Source: Bhargavaea ullalensis
Lineage (GTDB): Bacteria > Bacillota > Bacilli > Bacillales_A > Planococcaceae
DNA: 64,000 nt
Reading direction: 5' to 3' (one strand)
NCBI RefSeq assembly: GCF_040545425.1
Contig: NZ_JBEPLW010000016.1
Notes under the pieces: generated by a model
Databases searched by the model: none
The model's input: only the letters and a program-made list of their open reading frames with translations
What the model was told of the DNA's origin: nothing
In this document: positions 8,032-15,658 of the stretch, one piece after another
How the letters are laid out: every line of letters starts with the position of its first letter
Numbering within the stretch: position 1 is the first letter of the stretch
Made by a program: the position numbers and the translations under genes

Positions 8032-8529
8032 ATGAACGTATTACTGAGAGGAATTGAAGCTCTTTCGTCAGCAGTGGGAAAACTCGCAGGACTATTGATG
8101 ATCCCGCTGACTCTTGTCATCGTCTATACCGTCATCATGCGCCGTTTCCTTTCCAGCGCGCCGGACTGGGGGTTTGAAGTGCCGATTTTTATATTCGGCA
8201 TCATGATTTTACTTTCAGGTGCCGATACATTAAGGGTCAAGGGACATATCGCGGTAGATATCATTCTGCAGTATGTATCTGAAAAAGCGGGGAAGCTTTT
8301 GATCACCTTCGGGCTTTTGGTTGTTTTGTTTGTAAGCGCATTCCTGGTGTTCAAAGGGGTTGATTCAGCGGTAGAGTCGACAAGGATCATGGAAAGATCG
8401 TCCCATCAAAGTTCATTCAATCCGCAGATCTGGTGGTTCAAATGGTTCATTCCGATTGGCGGCTTGCTGATCTGGTTGCAGGCATGGGTGGAAATCTACA
8501 AAGTCTGGCGCGGAGGTGACGCGAAATGA
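8032..8529 (+). CDS. dctQ: TRAP transporter small permease, DctQ family
   Basis: A 165-residue membrane protein with four predicted helices (about 15-35, 50-68, 88-112, 130-155), the standard DctQ topology. It binds the large permease and helps dock the solute receptor. It starts 12 bases after dctP and overlaps dctM by 4 bases (ATGA), so the three genes are translationally coupled. Confidence 0.9.
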   Translation: MNVLLRGIEALSSAVGKLAGLLMIPLTLVIVYTVIMRRFLSSAPDWGFEVPIFIFGIMILLSGADTLRVKGHIAVDIILQYVSEKAGKLLITFGLLVVLFVSAFLVFKGVDSAVESTRIMERSSHQSSFNPQIWWFKWFIPIGGLLIWLQAWVEIYKVWRGGDAK

Positions 8530-9845
8530 TGTTCATCTTCGAATACGCGCCGATCGCGATGTTTGTCCTGCTGCTCCTTCTGTTGTTCCTTGGCGTGCCG
8601 ATCGCATTTGCGCTTGCTTCTGTCGGGATCGTCTTTGCTTTGATGATGTGGGGAATCGACAGTACTGCTTTATTAACGAGCGCCACATGGGGGATCATGA
8701 ATAACTTCACGCTCATTGCGATCCCCCTGTTCATCCTCATGTCGGTCCTTCTTGAGAAAACGAATATCATTTCCGACCTGTTCGATGCGGTATATAAGTG
8801 GTCAGGGGGGCTGCGCGGCGGGCTGGCCATCACTGCGATTGTCGTCGGTGCAATCATTGGCGCAATCTCGGGGGTCGTGGCAGCCGGCGTGATCGGCCTC
8901 GGACTGATCGCACTTCCGCAGATGATGAGATACAAATACAACGAGACGCTGAGCCTCGGTTCGATCATGGCGGGAGGAACACTCGGCCAGCTGATTCCGC
9001 CGAGCCTGAATATGGTCGTCTACGGGGCGATCACGGGTGTCTCGGTATCAAGCCTGTTCGCAGGAGGGCTCAGCTCAGGAATCCTGCTGATCCTTCTGTT
9101 CGTGGCCTATATCCTTTTCCAGGCTTACCGGAAAGATGACATGGCGCCTGCTCTGGCAAAGGATGACCGGGCAACGACTGAGGAGAAGTTTAATTCATTG
9201 AAATCCGTCTTCCTGCCGATGCTCCTTATCGTGCTCGTACTGGGCTCGATCTTCACCGGTGTCGCGACGCCAACAGAAGGGGCGGCCGTCGGTGTGCTGG
9301 GCACCGTCATCATCGGTGTGGCTTCCAAGCGGCTGAACTGGGTGAAGATGAGAGAATCCATCTATGAGTCAATGAAGATGACGGGCATGGTCGGATGGAT
9401 CTTGATCGGTGCCGCGGCTTTCAGTGCAGTTTTCTCAGGAGTCGGCGGCAATCAGTTTGTTTCTGAAATGGCAGCCAGCGCACCGGGTGGCAAATGGGGC
9501 GTACTCTTCTTTGCCCTCGCGTTCATCATCCTTCTCGGGATGTTCTTGGAGACAATGGCCTTGATCATGCTCGCAGCACCGATCATTACGCCGGTGGTCG
9601 TCGATGCAGGGTTCGATCCTCTGTGGTGGGCAATCATCTTCATGGTCGTCTTGCAGATGGCGTTCCTGACGCCGCCGTTCGGTTTTGCGATCTTCTATCT
9701 GAAGAGTGCCGTCGGAGAGCGCGTCAGCATCGGGAAGATTTACCGGGCCACGGTGCCGTTCATTATCATTCAATTGATCGCGGCGATCTTGCTGATCGTA
9801 TTCCCACAGCTGGCAACTTGGCTGCCTGAACTGTTAAGAGACTAA
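8526..9845 (+). CDS. dctM: TRAP transporter large permease, DctM family
   Basis: A 439-residue polytopic membrane protein of the DctM family, which provides the sodium-coupled transport channel. It has about 12 hydrophobic segments and family marks such as FLGVPIAFALA near the start, GGTLGQLIPPSLNMVVYG around residues 151-170 and FLTPPFGFAIFYLK near 380. The length is typical. It overlaps dctQ by 4 bases and precedes the aldolase by about 20 bases, so import and catabolism are probably one operon. Confidence 0.93.
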   Translation: MMFIFEYAPIAMFVLLLLLLFLGVPIAFALASVGIVFALMMWGIDSTALLTSATWGIMNNFTLIAIPLFILMSVLLEKTNIISDLFDAVYKWSGGLRGGLAITAIVVGAIIGAISGVVAAGVIGLGLIALPQMMRYKYNETLSLGSIMAGGTLGQLIPPSLNMVVYGAITGVSVSSLFAGGLSSGILLILLFVAYILFQAYRKDDMAPALAKDDRATTEEKFNSLKSVFLPMLLIVLVLGSIFTGVATPTEGAAVGVLGTVIIGVASKRLNWVKMRESIYESMKMTGMVGWILIGAAAFSAVFSGVGGNQFVSEMAASAPGGKWGVLFFALAFIILLGMFLETMALIMLAAPIITPVVVDAGFDPLWWAIIFMVVLQMAFLTPPFGFAIFYLKSAVGERVSIGKIYRATVPFIIIQLIAAILLIVFPQLATWLPELLRD

Positions 9846-9865
9846 AATTAATGGAGGTTATGAAA

Positions 9866-10765
9866 ATGGTAGATTTTAAAGGCGTTTACCCTGTACTTGT
9901 AACACCGATGCATGAGGACGGAACTGTGAACTGGGAAGGCTTTGCAAACAATATTGAGTATTATATCGGAGAAGGCGTGGATGGACTTGCCATCAACGGA
10001 AGCACCGGAGAATTTGTCAGCCTGACGAAGGAAGAGCGTTACAAAGCAGTGGAAGTGGCGGTCAAGCAGGTGAACGGACGTCTGCCGTTGATCGTCGGAA
10101 CCGCAGCCGAAACAACAGCCGACGCCATTGAATACACCCGGCAGGCAGAAGAAGCAGGCGCGGACGGGGCGTTGCTGATCAACTCTTACTATGCTCATCC
10201 GAAGGAAGAAGAAATCTATGAGCATTTCAAAGCGGTCGCAGAGGCAGTCTCTTTCCCGGTCATGATTTATAACAATCCATTCACAAGCGGAGTCGATATC
10301 TCGGTTGGAACGATTCTCCGTGTGGGAAGGGACGTCAGCAACATCACCCATATCAAAGAATCCAGCGGGGAAATCCGGAATGTCCGGGATATCTCCAGAC
10401 AGGGCGCAGGATCCATCAAGACATTCTGCGGAGCGGATGACATGGTGCTGGAATCATTCCTCGTAGGAGCAGTAGGCTGGATCTCGGTCGCCGGAAATAT
10501 CTCCCCGCGGACAGCGAAAGCCGTATACGACGCCTTCGAAGCAGGAGATCTTGCGAAAGCGTGGGATGTATACGACCGCCTACTGCCGCTCTGCAATTTC
10601 CTCGAAGGATCCGGCAAATACGTCCAGGTGGCCAAGCGGGCAATGGAACTGAAAGGACTGGCAGGCGGACCCCCGCGCAGGCCGCGACTCGGACTTACAA
10701 AGGAAGAGGAAGAAACGTTGAAGAAGCATATGAGAGAACTGGGTGAGTTGAAAGAGAATAGATGA
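9866..10765 (+). CDS. DapA/NanA-family aldolase (dihydrodipicolinate synthase-like)
   Basis: A 299-residue TIM-barrel class I aldolase or lyase. Key residues are visible: GSTGEF (45-50) binding the keto-acid carboxylate, Tyr135 in MIYNNP, and the Schiff-base Lys164 in THIKESSG. The start at 9866 (VDFKGVYP) has GGAGG 8 bases upstream; two earlier in-frame ATGs are too close to it. Co-transcription with a TRAP importer and a cupin regulator suggests a catabolic keto-acid or sugar-acid lyase rather than lysine biosynthesis. Sialic acid is possible, but no nanE or nanK is present. A terminator follows immediately. Confidence 0.85.
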   Translation: MVDFKGVYPVLVTPMHEDGTVNWEGFANNIEYYIGEGVDGLAINGSTGEFVSLTKEERYKAVEVAVKQVNGRLPLIVGTAAETTADAIEYTRQAEEAGADGALLINSYYAHPKEEEIYEHFKAVAEAVSFPVMIYNNPFTSGVDISVGTILRVGRDVSNITHIKESSGEIRNVRDISRQGAGSIKTFCGADDMVLESFLVGAVGWISVAGNISPRTAKAVYDAFEAGDLAKAWDVYDRLLPLCNFLEGSGKYVQVAKRAMELKGLAGGPPRRPRLGLTKEEEETLKKHMRELGELKENR

Positions 10766-10771
10766 ATGATG

Positions 10772-10801
10772 TCCCGGAGTGCGAGTGCTCCGGGAATTTT
10801 T
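10772..10801 (+). terminator. Terminator after the TRAP-aldolase operon
   Basis: An 8-bp perfect GC-rich stem (10772-10779 with 10788-10795) is followed by ATTTTT. Confidence 0.82.
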
Positions 10802-10871
10802 GTTGAGAGTGGAAGAGTTATGTGTATAGTGGAGATACAGATGATGAAACACGAACGGGAGTGGATGCTAA

Positions 10872-11414
10872 ATGACTGATTCAATCGGAGGAGAGTTCAG
10901 ACGGATCCGGAAAGAGAAGAAAATGACCTTGAAAGAACTGAGCGAGCGCAGCGGCCTGTCCATGAGCTTCCTGTCCCAAGTGGAGCGGGGCATCAGCACC
11001 GTGACATTCACATCGGTCAGGAAGATTGCCGAAGCCCTCGGGGTAAGCGTGAACTTCTTTTTCGAACCCGAAGAAGAATCCCCGATCAAAAGAAAATCTC
11101 TAAAGAAAAGAGCGGATCAACCGAACTTTACATACACAAGCCTCACAGGAGATCTGGATCAACCGCAATTCACACCTGCCAGGATCGAACTGAAAGCAGG
11201 CGAATCCCAAACAGCCCCCTACTCCCACCGCGGACAGGAATTCGTCTACGTCTTGGAGGGAGAACTGAAAGTGATGCTCGAAGGACATGAAGAGACGCTA
11301 TATCCCCATGAATCCCTGCATATTGACTCCTCCAAGGAACACACCTGGTACAACGAAACAGACAAGCCGGTCATCCTGCTTGTGGTGAGTACGAATGAGG
11401 GGAGGGAGGGGTGA
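10872..11414 (+). CDS. XRE-family regulator with C-terminal cupin domain
   Basis: A 180-residue regulator. Residues about 5-60 form an HTH_3/XRE DNA-binding domain (MTLKELSERSGLSMSFLSQVE). Residues about 105-175 form a cupin beta-barrel (PYSHRGQEFVYVLEGELKV, ESLHIDSSKEHTWYNE), the usual small-ligand sensor in this class. It lies just after the terminator of the TRAP-aldolase operon in the same direction, so it probably controls that operon in response to its substrate. The TTTCACT/AGTGAAA dyad at 6834 is one candidate site. Confidence 0.87.
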   Translation: MTDSIGGEFRRIRKEKKMTLKELSERSGLSMSFLSQVERGISTVTFTSVRKIAEALGVSVNFFFEPEEESPIKRKSLKKRADQPNFTYTSLTGDLDQPQFTPARIELKAGESQTAPYSHRGQEFVYVLEGELKVMLEGHEETLYPHESLHIDSSKEHTWYNETDKPVILLVVSTNEGREG

Positions 11415-11450
11415 GGTTGAGGCTTGGAATGCAATTGTGCGCCTTTAGAT

Positions 11451-11495
11451 TTGAATAATTAAAATAGTGTGATATGATATTGGGAACATGCGTTC
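11451..11495 (+). promoter_or_regulatory. Promoter with LexA-type SOS box before the TIR-like gene
   Basis: TTGAAT (11451-11456) and TATGAT (11473-11478) are spaced 16 bases. GAACATGCGTTC at 11484-11495 lies at the expected transcription start. It fits every core position of the B. subtilis DinR/LexA box CGAACRNRYGTTYG; only the outer C and G differ. This predicts repression by LexA and induction by DNA damage. Confidence 0.6.
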
Positions 11496-11514
11496 TCGAT
11501 GGAGGAATTAATTA

Positions 11515-11541
11515 ATGATTCCAAGGAGGGTCTATGGATAA
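11515..11541 (+). CDS. Possible 8-codon leader peptide coupled to the TIR-like gene
   Basis: ATG at 11515 follows GGAGG by 9 bases and encodes MIPRRVYG, then TAA. The frame overlaps the ATG of the TIR-like gene (11534). Its two AGG Arg codons are also the ribosome binding site of that gene. This arrangement could make initiation at the main gene depend on translation of the leader. Confidence 0.35.
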   Translation: MIPRRVYG

Positions 11542-12538
11542 TAGGATGCCAAGGGTTTTTATCGGTTCTTCAAGAGAAGCGCAGGACTACGTGGATGCCA
11601 TACACCGCCAGCTGAGATATATTGCAGAGGTTACTCCGTGGACTGCTGGAGTTTTTGGAGCGAGCCGTTACACTTTGGATGATTTAGATGAGCAATTAAA
11701 CAGCAATGACTTTGCAGTTTTTGTTTTCGCCCCGGATGATTTAGTGATCTCTAGGGGAGAGGGGACGTATCGGACCCGTGACAATACCGTGTTTGAAATG
11801 GGAATGTTTTGGGGTAAATTAAAAAGGGAAAGAGTGTTCTTTTTAGTTCCGAATAAGTTGTCCCGAAATGACAGAGATATGGCGGGCTTCGCGTTACCTT
11901 CTGACTTTAACGGACTCGGATCGCTTGAATATGAAGTCAGGGACGACCAAAATTATATAGCTGCAGTTAATTGGGCATGTACTGAGATTAAACAGCGAAT
12001 CCAAGAGTTAAAGCATTATCCTGATCCCGTCGTCTTATTGGAGGAAATGGATAAAGATTTAACGACGATGAAAAAGATTCGGCGTTTTTATATCCGGTTT
12101 ACCAAGCTGTTGATCCGAGGAGAGACCCGCCTGCATGATTGTTTATTCGAAGCTATCCGTGACTCTCATACCTGTCCGGCTGATTACGATGTGATTGGGG
12201 TAGGCATTTGGACGGCAACAGATGAAGGAATCCGCTACCTTTCCGGAGACGTGGGTATTGATCGGTTTTACCCTTTTTCTATAAATGAAGACAGGGATGA
12301 AAAGGATAAAATTCTTGTAGTGGACAGTTATTTAACCTCGAAGGAACGAGTGGTTGAGTTGGAAAGCTCCATTATTAGCGCATACTTGGTGTGTTATCCA
12401 ATCAATACTCATATGATTTCTGTCCATATGGAAGGCAGGGCAAAATTATCCCTTGAAGAATTAAGAAATATGCTTGACTCCAACAGCGAGTTAATCAGAA
12501 GCGTTGAGGACATTTTAGGAGAGATGCCTAATGAATAA
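11534..12538 (+). CDS. TIR-like domain protein (Cap12/Pycsar-TIR type) with a C-terminal sensor-like domain
   Basis: A 334-residue soluble protein. Residues 6-150 match the bacterial TIR-like fold of CBASS Cap12 and Pycsar effectors: RVFIGSSREA at the start, FVFAPDD, then the RDNTVFEMGMFWGKL block, where Glu88 aligns with the catalytic NADase glutamate of such TIRs. After a helical linker, residues about 200-330 look GAF-like by pattern (DVIGVGIWTATDEGIRYLSG, ILVVDSYL, SLEELRNMLDSNSELI). That is weak, pattern-only evidence. Known relatives deplete NAD+ during phage infection after a nucleotide second messenger binds, but no cyclase or STING domain is here. The gene is AT-rich, has an SOS box and overlaps a small partner gene by 8 bases. 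Confidence 0.72.
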   Translation: MDNRMPRVFIGSSREAQDYVDAIHRQLRYIAEVTPWTAGVFGASRYTLDDLDEQLNSNDFAVFVFAPDDLVISRGEGTYRTRDNTVFEMGMFWGKLKRERVFFLVPNKLSRNDRDMAGFALPSDFNGLGSLEYEVRDDQNYIAAVNWACTEIKQRIQELKHYPDPVVLLEEMDKDLTTMKKIRRFYIRFTKLLIRGETRLHDCLFEAIRDSHTCPADYDVIGVGIWTATDEGIRYLSGDVGIDRFYPFSINEDRDEKDKILVVDSYLTSKERVVELESSIISAYLVCYPINTHMISVHMEGRAKLSLEELRNMLDSNSELIRSVEDILGEMPNE

Positions 12539-12743
12539 GAAAATGACAGTTAACAGGTCGACCAGAAAGGCAGTATATACTCCAGTGAAGAATAGAGTTA
12601 TTGCTTATGCGGTTAATGGAGAAGAACAGGTCGGGCGAGTCGTTATTGAACGGGCCGCTAATTACTCCAAGCCTGAATTTCTGGAAGACGAAAACTTCTG
12701 GAAGAAGAAGATCCAAAGATTAAAGATGGTATCTGCGAAGTAA
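12531..12743 (+). CDS. Small basic protein in the TIR-like operon (70 aa)
   Basis: A 70-residue Lys/Arg-rich protein of unknown family. Its ATG lies inside the end of the TIR-like gene (8-base overlap), with GGAGAG upstream, so the two are translationally coupled. The middle (NRVIAYAVNGEEQVGRVVIE) suggests a small beta-rich fold, and the tail is helical and basic. It could be an inhibitor, adaptor or antitoxin-like partner of the TIR protein, inferred from position only. Confidence 0.6.
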   Translation: MNKKMTVNRSTRKAVYTPVKNRVIAYAVNGEEQVGRVVIERAANYSKPEFLEDENFWKKKIQRLKMVSAK

Positions 12744-12835
12744 CGGAGTTTGGCTAGAACTTCCTACCACGGGAAGCAAAATCGGAGTTTTCACTATCAT
12801 GCCGTTGTCCGGTGTGGTAAAGCTGTTCCTTCCTT

Positions 12836-13708
12836 TCACTCCACCATCCCCCAAAACCGTTCCGCTGCCCTCGTGACGGGGGCGTTTTTTAATTTCACGA
12901 GAATGGGTTCGACGTGGTATTCGATTTTGGGGAGTTCGTAGATTTTCAGGTTGTTGAAGAACATGGATTTGTAGTGCATGCCCGGGATGATGGAGACGCC
13001 GAGGCCGCGGTTGACGAGGGCGACGGCGAGCGGGACGTCTTTGCATTCGGCGACGATGTCGGGTTGCAGGCCGAGCGTTTCGAACGCGCGGAGGACGGCG
13101 GTGGAGAAGGAGTAGCCTTCCATGGCGCTGAGCAGAATGAACGGGAGCCGCGCGATTTCTTCGAATGACGGTTTGTCGGACAGTTTGTCGGACCAGGATT
13201 CGGGGGCGAGCAGGACAGCTGGCTGGGTTTTCAGCTTTTTTGTTTCAACTTCTTCCAGTTTGGCGGGGCTTAGGATCAGCGTGAGATCGAGATCCCGCTG
13301 ACGCAGTTTGGCAAGCAGTCCTTCCGAGTCCCCTGTGGTGATTTCCAGGTGGGTTTTCGGGAATTCATCGCGGAAAGAGGCGATGAATTCGACCAGCAGG
13401 TTATAGCAGGCGGAAGAAACACCGATTCGCACGGTCCCCGCGATGCCGGATTCGATTTCCCCGATGCGGCGTTTGATGTCGTCCATCCCGCTCAGCAGCT
13501 GCTCGGCGTATTCATAGAGCAGCCGGCCGGACTCCGTCACTTCCCATTTCTGGCGGTAGCGATGAATCAGCACCGTGCCCAGCTCCAATTCGAGCTTCTT
13601 CAATAGCTGGCTCAGCGGCGGCTGTGCGATATGGAGCGCTTCCGCCGCTTTGGAGATGTTCCCATGCTTTACGATTTCCCGATAATATTGTAGTTGGCGG
13701 ATATCCAT
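12836..13708 (-). CDS. LysR-family transcriptional regulator
   Basis: A 290-residue regulator with an N-terminal winged HTH (residues 1-60; IRQLQYYREIVKHGNISKAA, IAQPPLSQLLKKLE) and a C-terminal periplasmic-binding-like co-inducer domain (about 90-290). The length is normal. It is divergent from a YczE-type membrane protein gene 115 bases away, the classical LysR arrangement, so that gene is the likely target. The co-inducer is unknown. Confidence 0.92.
   Translation of the reverse strand: MDIRQLQYYREIVKHGNISKAAEALHIAQPPLSQLLKKLELELGTVLIHRYRQKWEVTESGRLLYEYAEQLLSGMDDIKRRIGEIESGIAGTVRIGVSSACYNLLVEFIASFRDEFPKTHLEITTGDSEGLLAKLRQRDLDLTLILSPAKLEEVETKKLKTQPAVLLAPESWSDKLSDKPSFEEIARLPFILLSAMEGYSFSTAVLRAFETLGLQPDIVAECKDVPLAVALVNRGLGVSIIPGMHYKSMFFNNLKIYELPKIEYHVEPILVKLKNAPVTRAAERFWGMVE
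12867..12890 (+). terminator. Probable terminator for the TIR operon, inside the lysR 3' end
   Basis: A 6-bp GC stem (12867-12872 with 12878-12883) followed by GTTTTTT reads on the forward strand. It overlaps the last codons of the convergent lysR gene. Confidence 0.45.
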
Positions 13709-13714
13709 TTGATC

Positions 13715-13823
13715 AGCTCCATCATATGTTGTTGGATATAATATTACTACTAAATAGATATTATTAGTATAACGAGGATTGTGTTAGCATAGAAAGCATA
13801 GTCTTAGAACAGCGAGGGATGTA
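13715..13823. promoter_or_regulatory. Divergent lysR/yczE control region
   Basis: The 115-base AT-rich gap between the divergent genes holds an imperfect dyad, TACTACTAAATAGATATTATTAGTA-like (about 13744-13768; 8 of 12 half-site positions match). That is a plausible LysR box overlapping both promoters. Confidence 0.4.
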
Positions 13824-14621
13824 ATGAATCATATTCATGTAACAATCAAACGGCTTTCCTTGTACGTGGTCGGCCTGTTTTTCCTGTCACTTGGCGTCAG
13901 CTTCTCGATTCTGGCCAACTTCGGCGTCTCGCCGGTGTCTTCGCTCGCCTATGCATTCTCACTGACAACGGGCCTGTCGGTCGGCATGATGACCATCGTC
14001 GCCAATCTGTTGTTTATTATCCTGCAAATTATGATCAGCAAACGGTTTAACCCACGCGAAGCAATTGTTCAATTGATGATTGCCTTTTTATTTGGCTTCT
14101 TTATGGACCTCACTCTCTATCTTCTGCAACTCCTCCCCGTCTCTGAAACCCCGGCGGTCCGCGTGCTGTTCCTGATCGTCAGCCTCTTTGTCGTGGCCGT
14201 CGGACTGCTCGATTATACGAGCGTGAAGCTCCCGCTCATGCCATACGATGAACTGACCGCCGTCATCGCGACACGGTTTAAATGGGCATTCAGCAAAGCC
14301 AAAATCACGAGCGACCTCCTGAACGTCGTCCTCGCCGGGCTCGTCTGCCTGACTTTTATTCGGACACTCGGATCAATCGGGATCGGAACAGTGGTCGCCG
14401 CCGTCTTCATCGGCAAAATCCTCGGATGGCTGATCATCCACTTTCGGGAACCGATGCTGGGCTGGGTGTACCGCGGCCATGAAGATCTCCAGGTGACAAC
14501 CATTGCTGCCCAAGCGGAACAAGCAGTACTCGAAGAAAAGGAAAAAGCCGAACGCGAACGACTGGAAGCGTTGAAGCATTCTGCATCTGGGCAGGTAAAG
14601 GATGAGGACTGGTCAGTCTGA
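13824..14621 (+). CDS. YczE/YyaS/YitT-family integral membrane protein
   Basis: A 265-residue membrane protein with about five or six hydrophobic helices in residues 8-215 and a charged cytosolic tail (EEKEKAERERLEALKH). The N-terminal block GLFFLSLGVSFSILANFGVSP is typical of the YczE/YyaS family. B. subtilis YczE is needed for full activity of some secondary-metabolite synthesis; the biochemical role is unclear and some members are annotated as transporters. It is divergent from and probably controlled by the adjacent LysR regulator. A terminator follows. Confidence 0.8.
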   Translation: MNHIHVTIKRLSLYVVGLFFLSLGVSFSILANFGVSPVSSLAYAFSLTTGLSVGMMTIVANLLFIILQIMISKRFNPREAIVQLMIAFLFGFFMDLTLYLLQLLPVSETPAVRVLFLIVSLFVVAVGLLDYTSVKLPLMPYDELTAVIATRFKWAFSKAKITSDLLNVVLAGLVCLTFIRTLGSIGIGTVVAAVFIGKILGWLIIHFREPMLGWVYRGHEDLQVTTIAAQAEQAVLEEKEKAERERLEALKHSASGQVKDEDWSV

Positions 14622-14636
14622 ATAGGTGTAGAAGGG

Positions 14637-14680
14637 ACACTCTTTGTGTGGTCAATGGGATCATGCGGAGGGTGTTTTTT
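14637..14680 (+). terminator. Terminator after the yczE-like gene
   Basis: A 7-bp stem (14637-14643 with 14669-14675, one G-U) with a long loop, followed by five T. Confidence 0.5.
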
Positions 14681-14723
14681 GTTGTGTCCTATTTTGTAAA
14701 CTCCATCAATCGAGGAAATCCGC

Positions 14724-14882
14724 TCACTCCTCGGGCGTCACCTCAGCCTGCGCCAATACGAAGATGTTGGTTAAAGTGATACGGACTGGTTGTCTTAACA
14801 GTTGTACTCCCGCCCACAAGAAGGTTAGAGCCAATGCGTTTCCCTGGCAAGTATTGATATACTCCTTGATAAATGTTGGCAC
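14724..14882 (-). CDS. Possible 52-aa open frame or gene remnant
   Basis: In the 430-base gap 14622-15052 the reverse strand holds an open frame from GTG 14882 to TGA 14724. It reads PTFIKEYINTCQGNALALTF and later LLRQPVRITLTNIFVLAQAE, then VTPEE. Its composition is protein-like, but there is no ribosome binding site and a stop lies just upstream in frame. It could be a tiny gene or the 3' end of a decayed one. I cannot assign a family. Confidence 0.25.
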   Translation of the reverse strand: MPTFIKEYINTCQGNALALTFLWAGVQLLRQPVRITLTNIFVLAQAEVTPEE

Positions 14883-14935
14883 CGGATGTTAAGGGCTTTA
14901 TATTGTTAGCATGCGTTTTAAGAAAGAGTTAGAAG

Positions 14936-14970
14936 GAACATTTGTTCTTATCTGGGGCGGATGATATACT
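14936..14970 (+). promoter_or_regulatory. Promoter with SOS-box-like operator before the nucleotidyltransferase gene
   Basis: GAACATTTGTTC (14936-14947) is a GAAC-N4-GTTC palindrome. Its right half overlaps the -35 TTGTTC (14942-14947), with TATACT (14965-14970) 17 bases on. One of the inner positions (T for R) departs from the B. subtilis LexA box. Binding would block RNA polymerase directly. Confidence 0.55.
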
Positions 14971-15052
14971 AATAGGTAATGAGCATTGAGCAGAGAAGAA
15001 AACTTTAATGAATACTTTTTATGAACCACCATAACCTGTTAGGGAAGAAGAA

Positions 15053-15616
15053 ATGGAAAAAGATCACGATCAATACACCAAGTCAGAAGAGATTGTGGAT
15101 CATTTATTTCTTCTGGATTTTCTTTGTATCCAGGCTGGAGTGAAGGCGGAACTTGTTGTCTTAGGTGGTTCAGGTATTTTATTGCAGCTTGAATTAAACA
15201 ATCACACGGATTTTCGTCCTACACAAGATATTGATGTAAACGTGACATCTGCCACTAATTTTGATGCCATTTATGAACAACTAAAAAAGGCAAACATCCA
15301 TCCGGTCGGTGGTGTTATGGAGGTCCCTCCTCTTGAAGACTTTCAGGAGGAAGATTCCAGACAAGAGTTGGATGTGCCGTTCTCCAATATTCGCGTATTT
15401 GTACCCTCCATTGAACTTTTAGCGTGTTGTAAAATCTTTTCTAAACGCGAAAAAGATCTTGAAGATCTCGAGAGCAGTTCCTTGTTAGAGATGTGTAATC
15501 AAGAGTTGCTTGGTGATATGATCGCCGAGTATGAAGAGAATTTGCTGAACAAACATGATCCAAATCTAAATTTACACCAGTTAGAACGTATTTTAGACGA
15601 AAAGGGTATAGTATAA
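15053..15616 (+). CDS. Nucleotidyltransferase-fold protein (DUF6036/AbiEii-like)
   Basis: A 187-residue cytosolic protein with a minimal nucleotidyltransferase core: LVVLGGSGILLQL (GGS at 38-40), the metal-binding pair Asp59-x-Asp61 in TQDIDVNV, and a later basic block CKIFSKREKDLEDL that resembles the lysine/arginine motif of AbiEii/MenT-type enzymes. Relatives include type IV toxins that modify tRNA and housekeeping-free DUF6036 proteins; substrate unknown. The gene is AT-rich, has an SOS-like box and is followed after 42 bases by a small gene with its own strong ribosome binding site. A toxin-antitoxin or abortive-infection role is inferred. The order (transferase first) is opposite to AbiEi-AbiEii. 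Confidence 0.7.
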   Translation: MEKDHDQYTKSEEIVDHLFLLDFLCIQAGVKAELVVLGGSGILLQLELNNHTDFRPTQDIDVNVTSATNFDAIYEQLKKANIHPVGGVMEVPPLEDFQEEDSRQELDVPFSNIRVFVPSIELLACCKIFSKREKDLEDLESSSLLEMCNQELLGDMIAEYEENLLNKHDPNLNLHQLERILDEKGIV

Positions 15617-15658
15617 GAAGAAGTGCGTAAAAATAACTTGGAAGGAGGCGACTTGGTC

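Noticed and set aside
9866..10765. The DapA-type gene as lysine-biosynthetic dapA
   Set aside because: Its operon is a TRAP importer with a catabolic-type regulator and no other lysine gene; a catabolic lyase is more likely.
11534..12743. The TIR operon as a complete CBASS or Pycsar system
   Set aside because: No CD-NTase, cyclase, STING or SAVED domain is recognisable in or around it.
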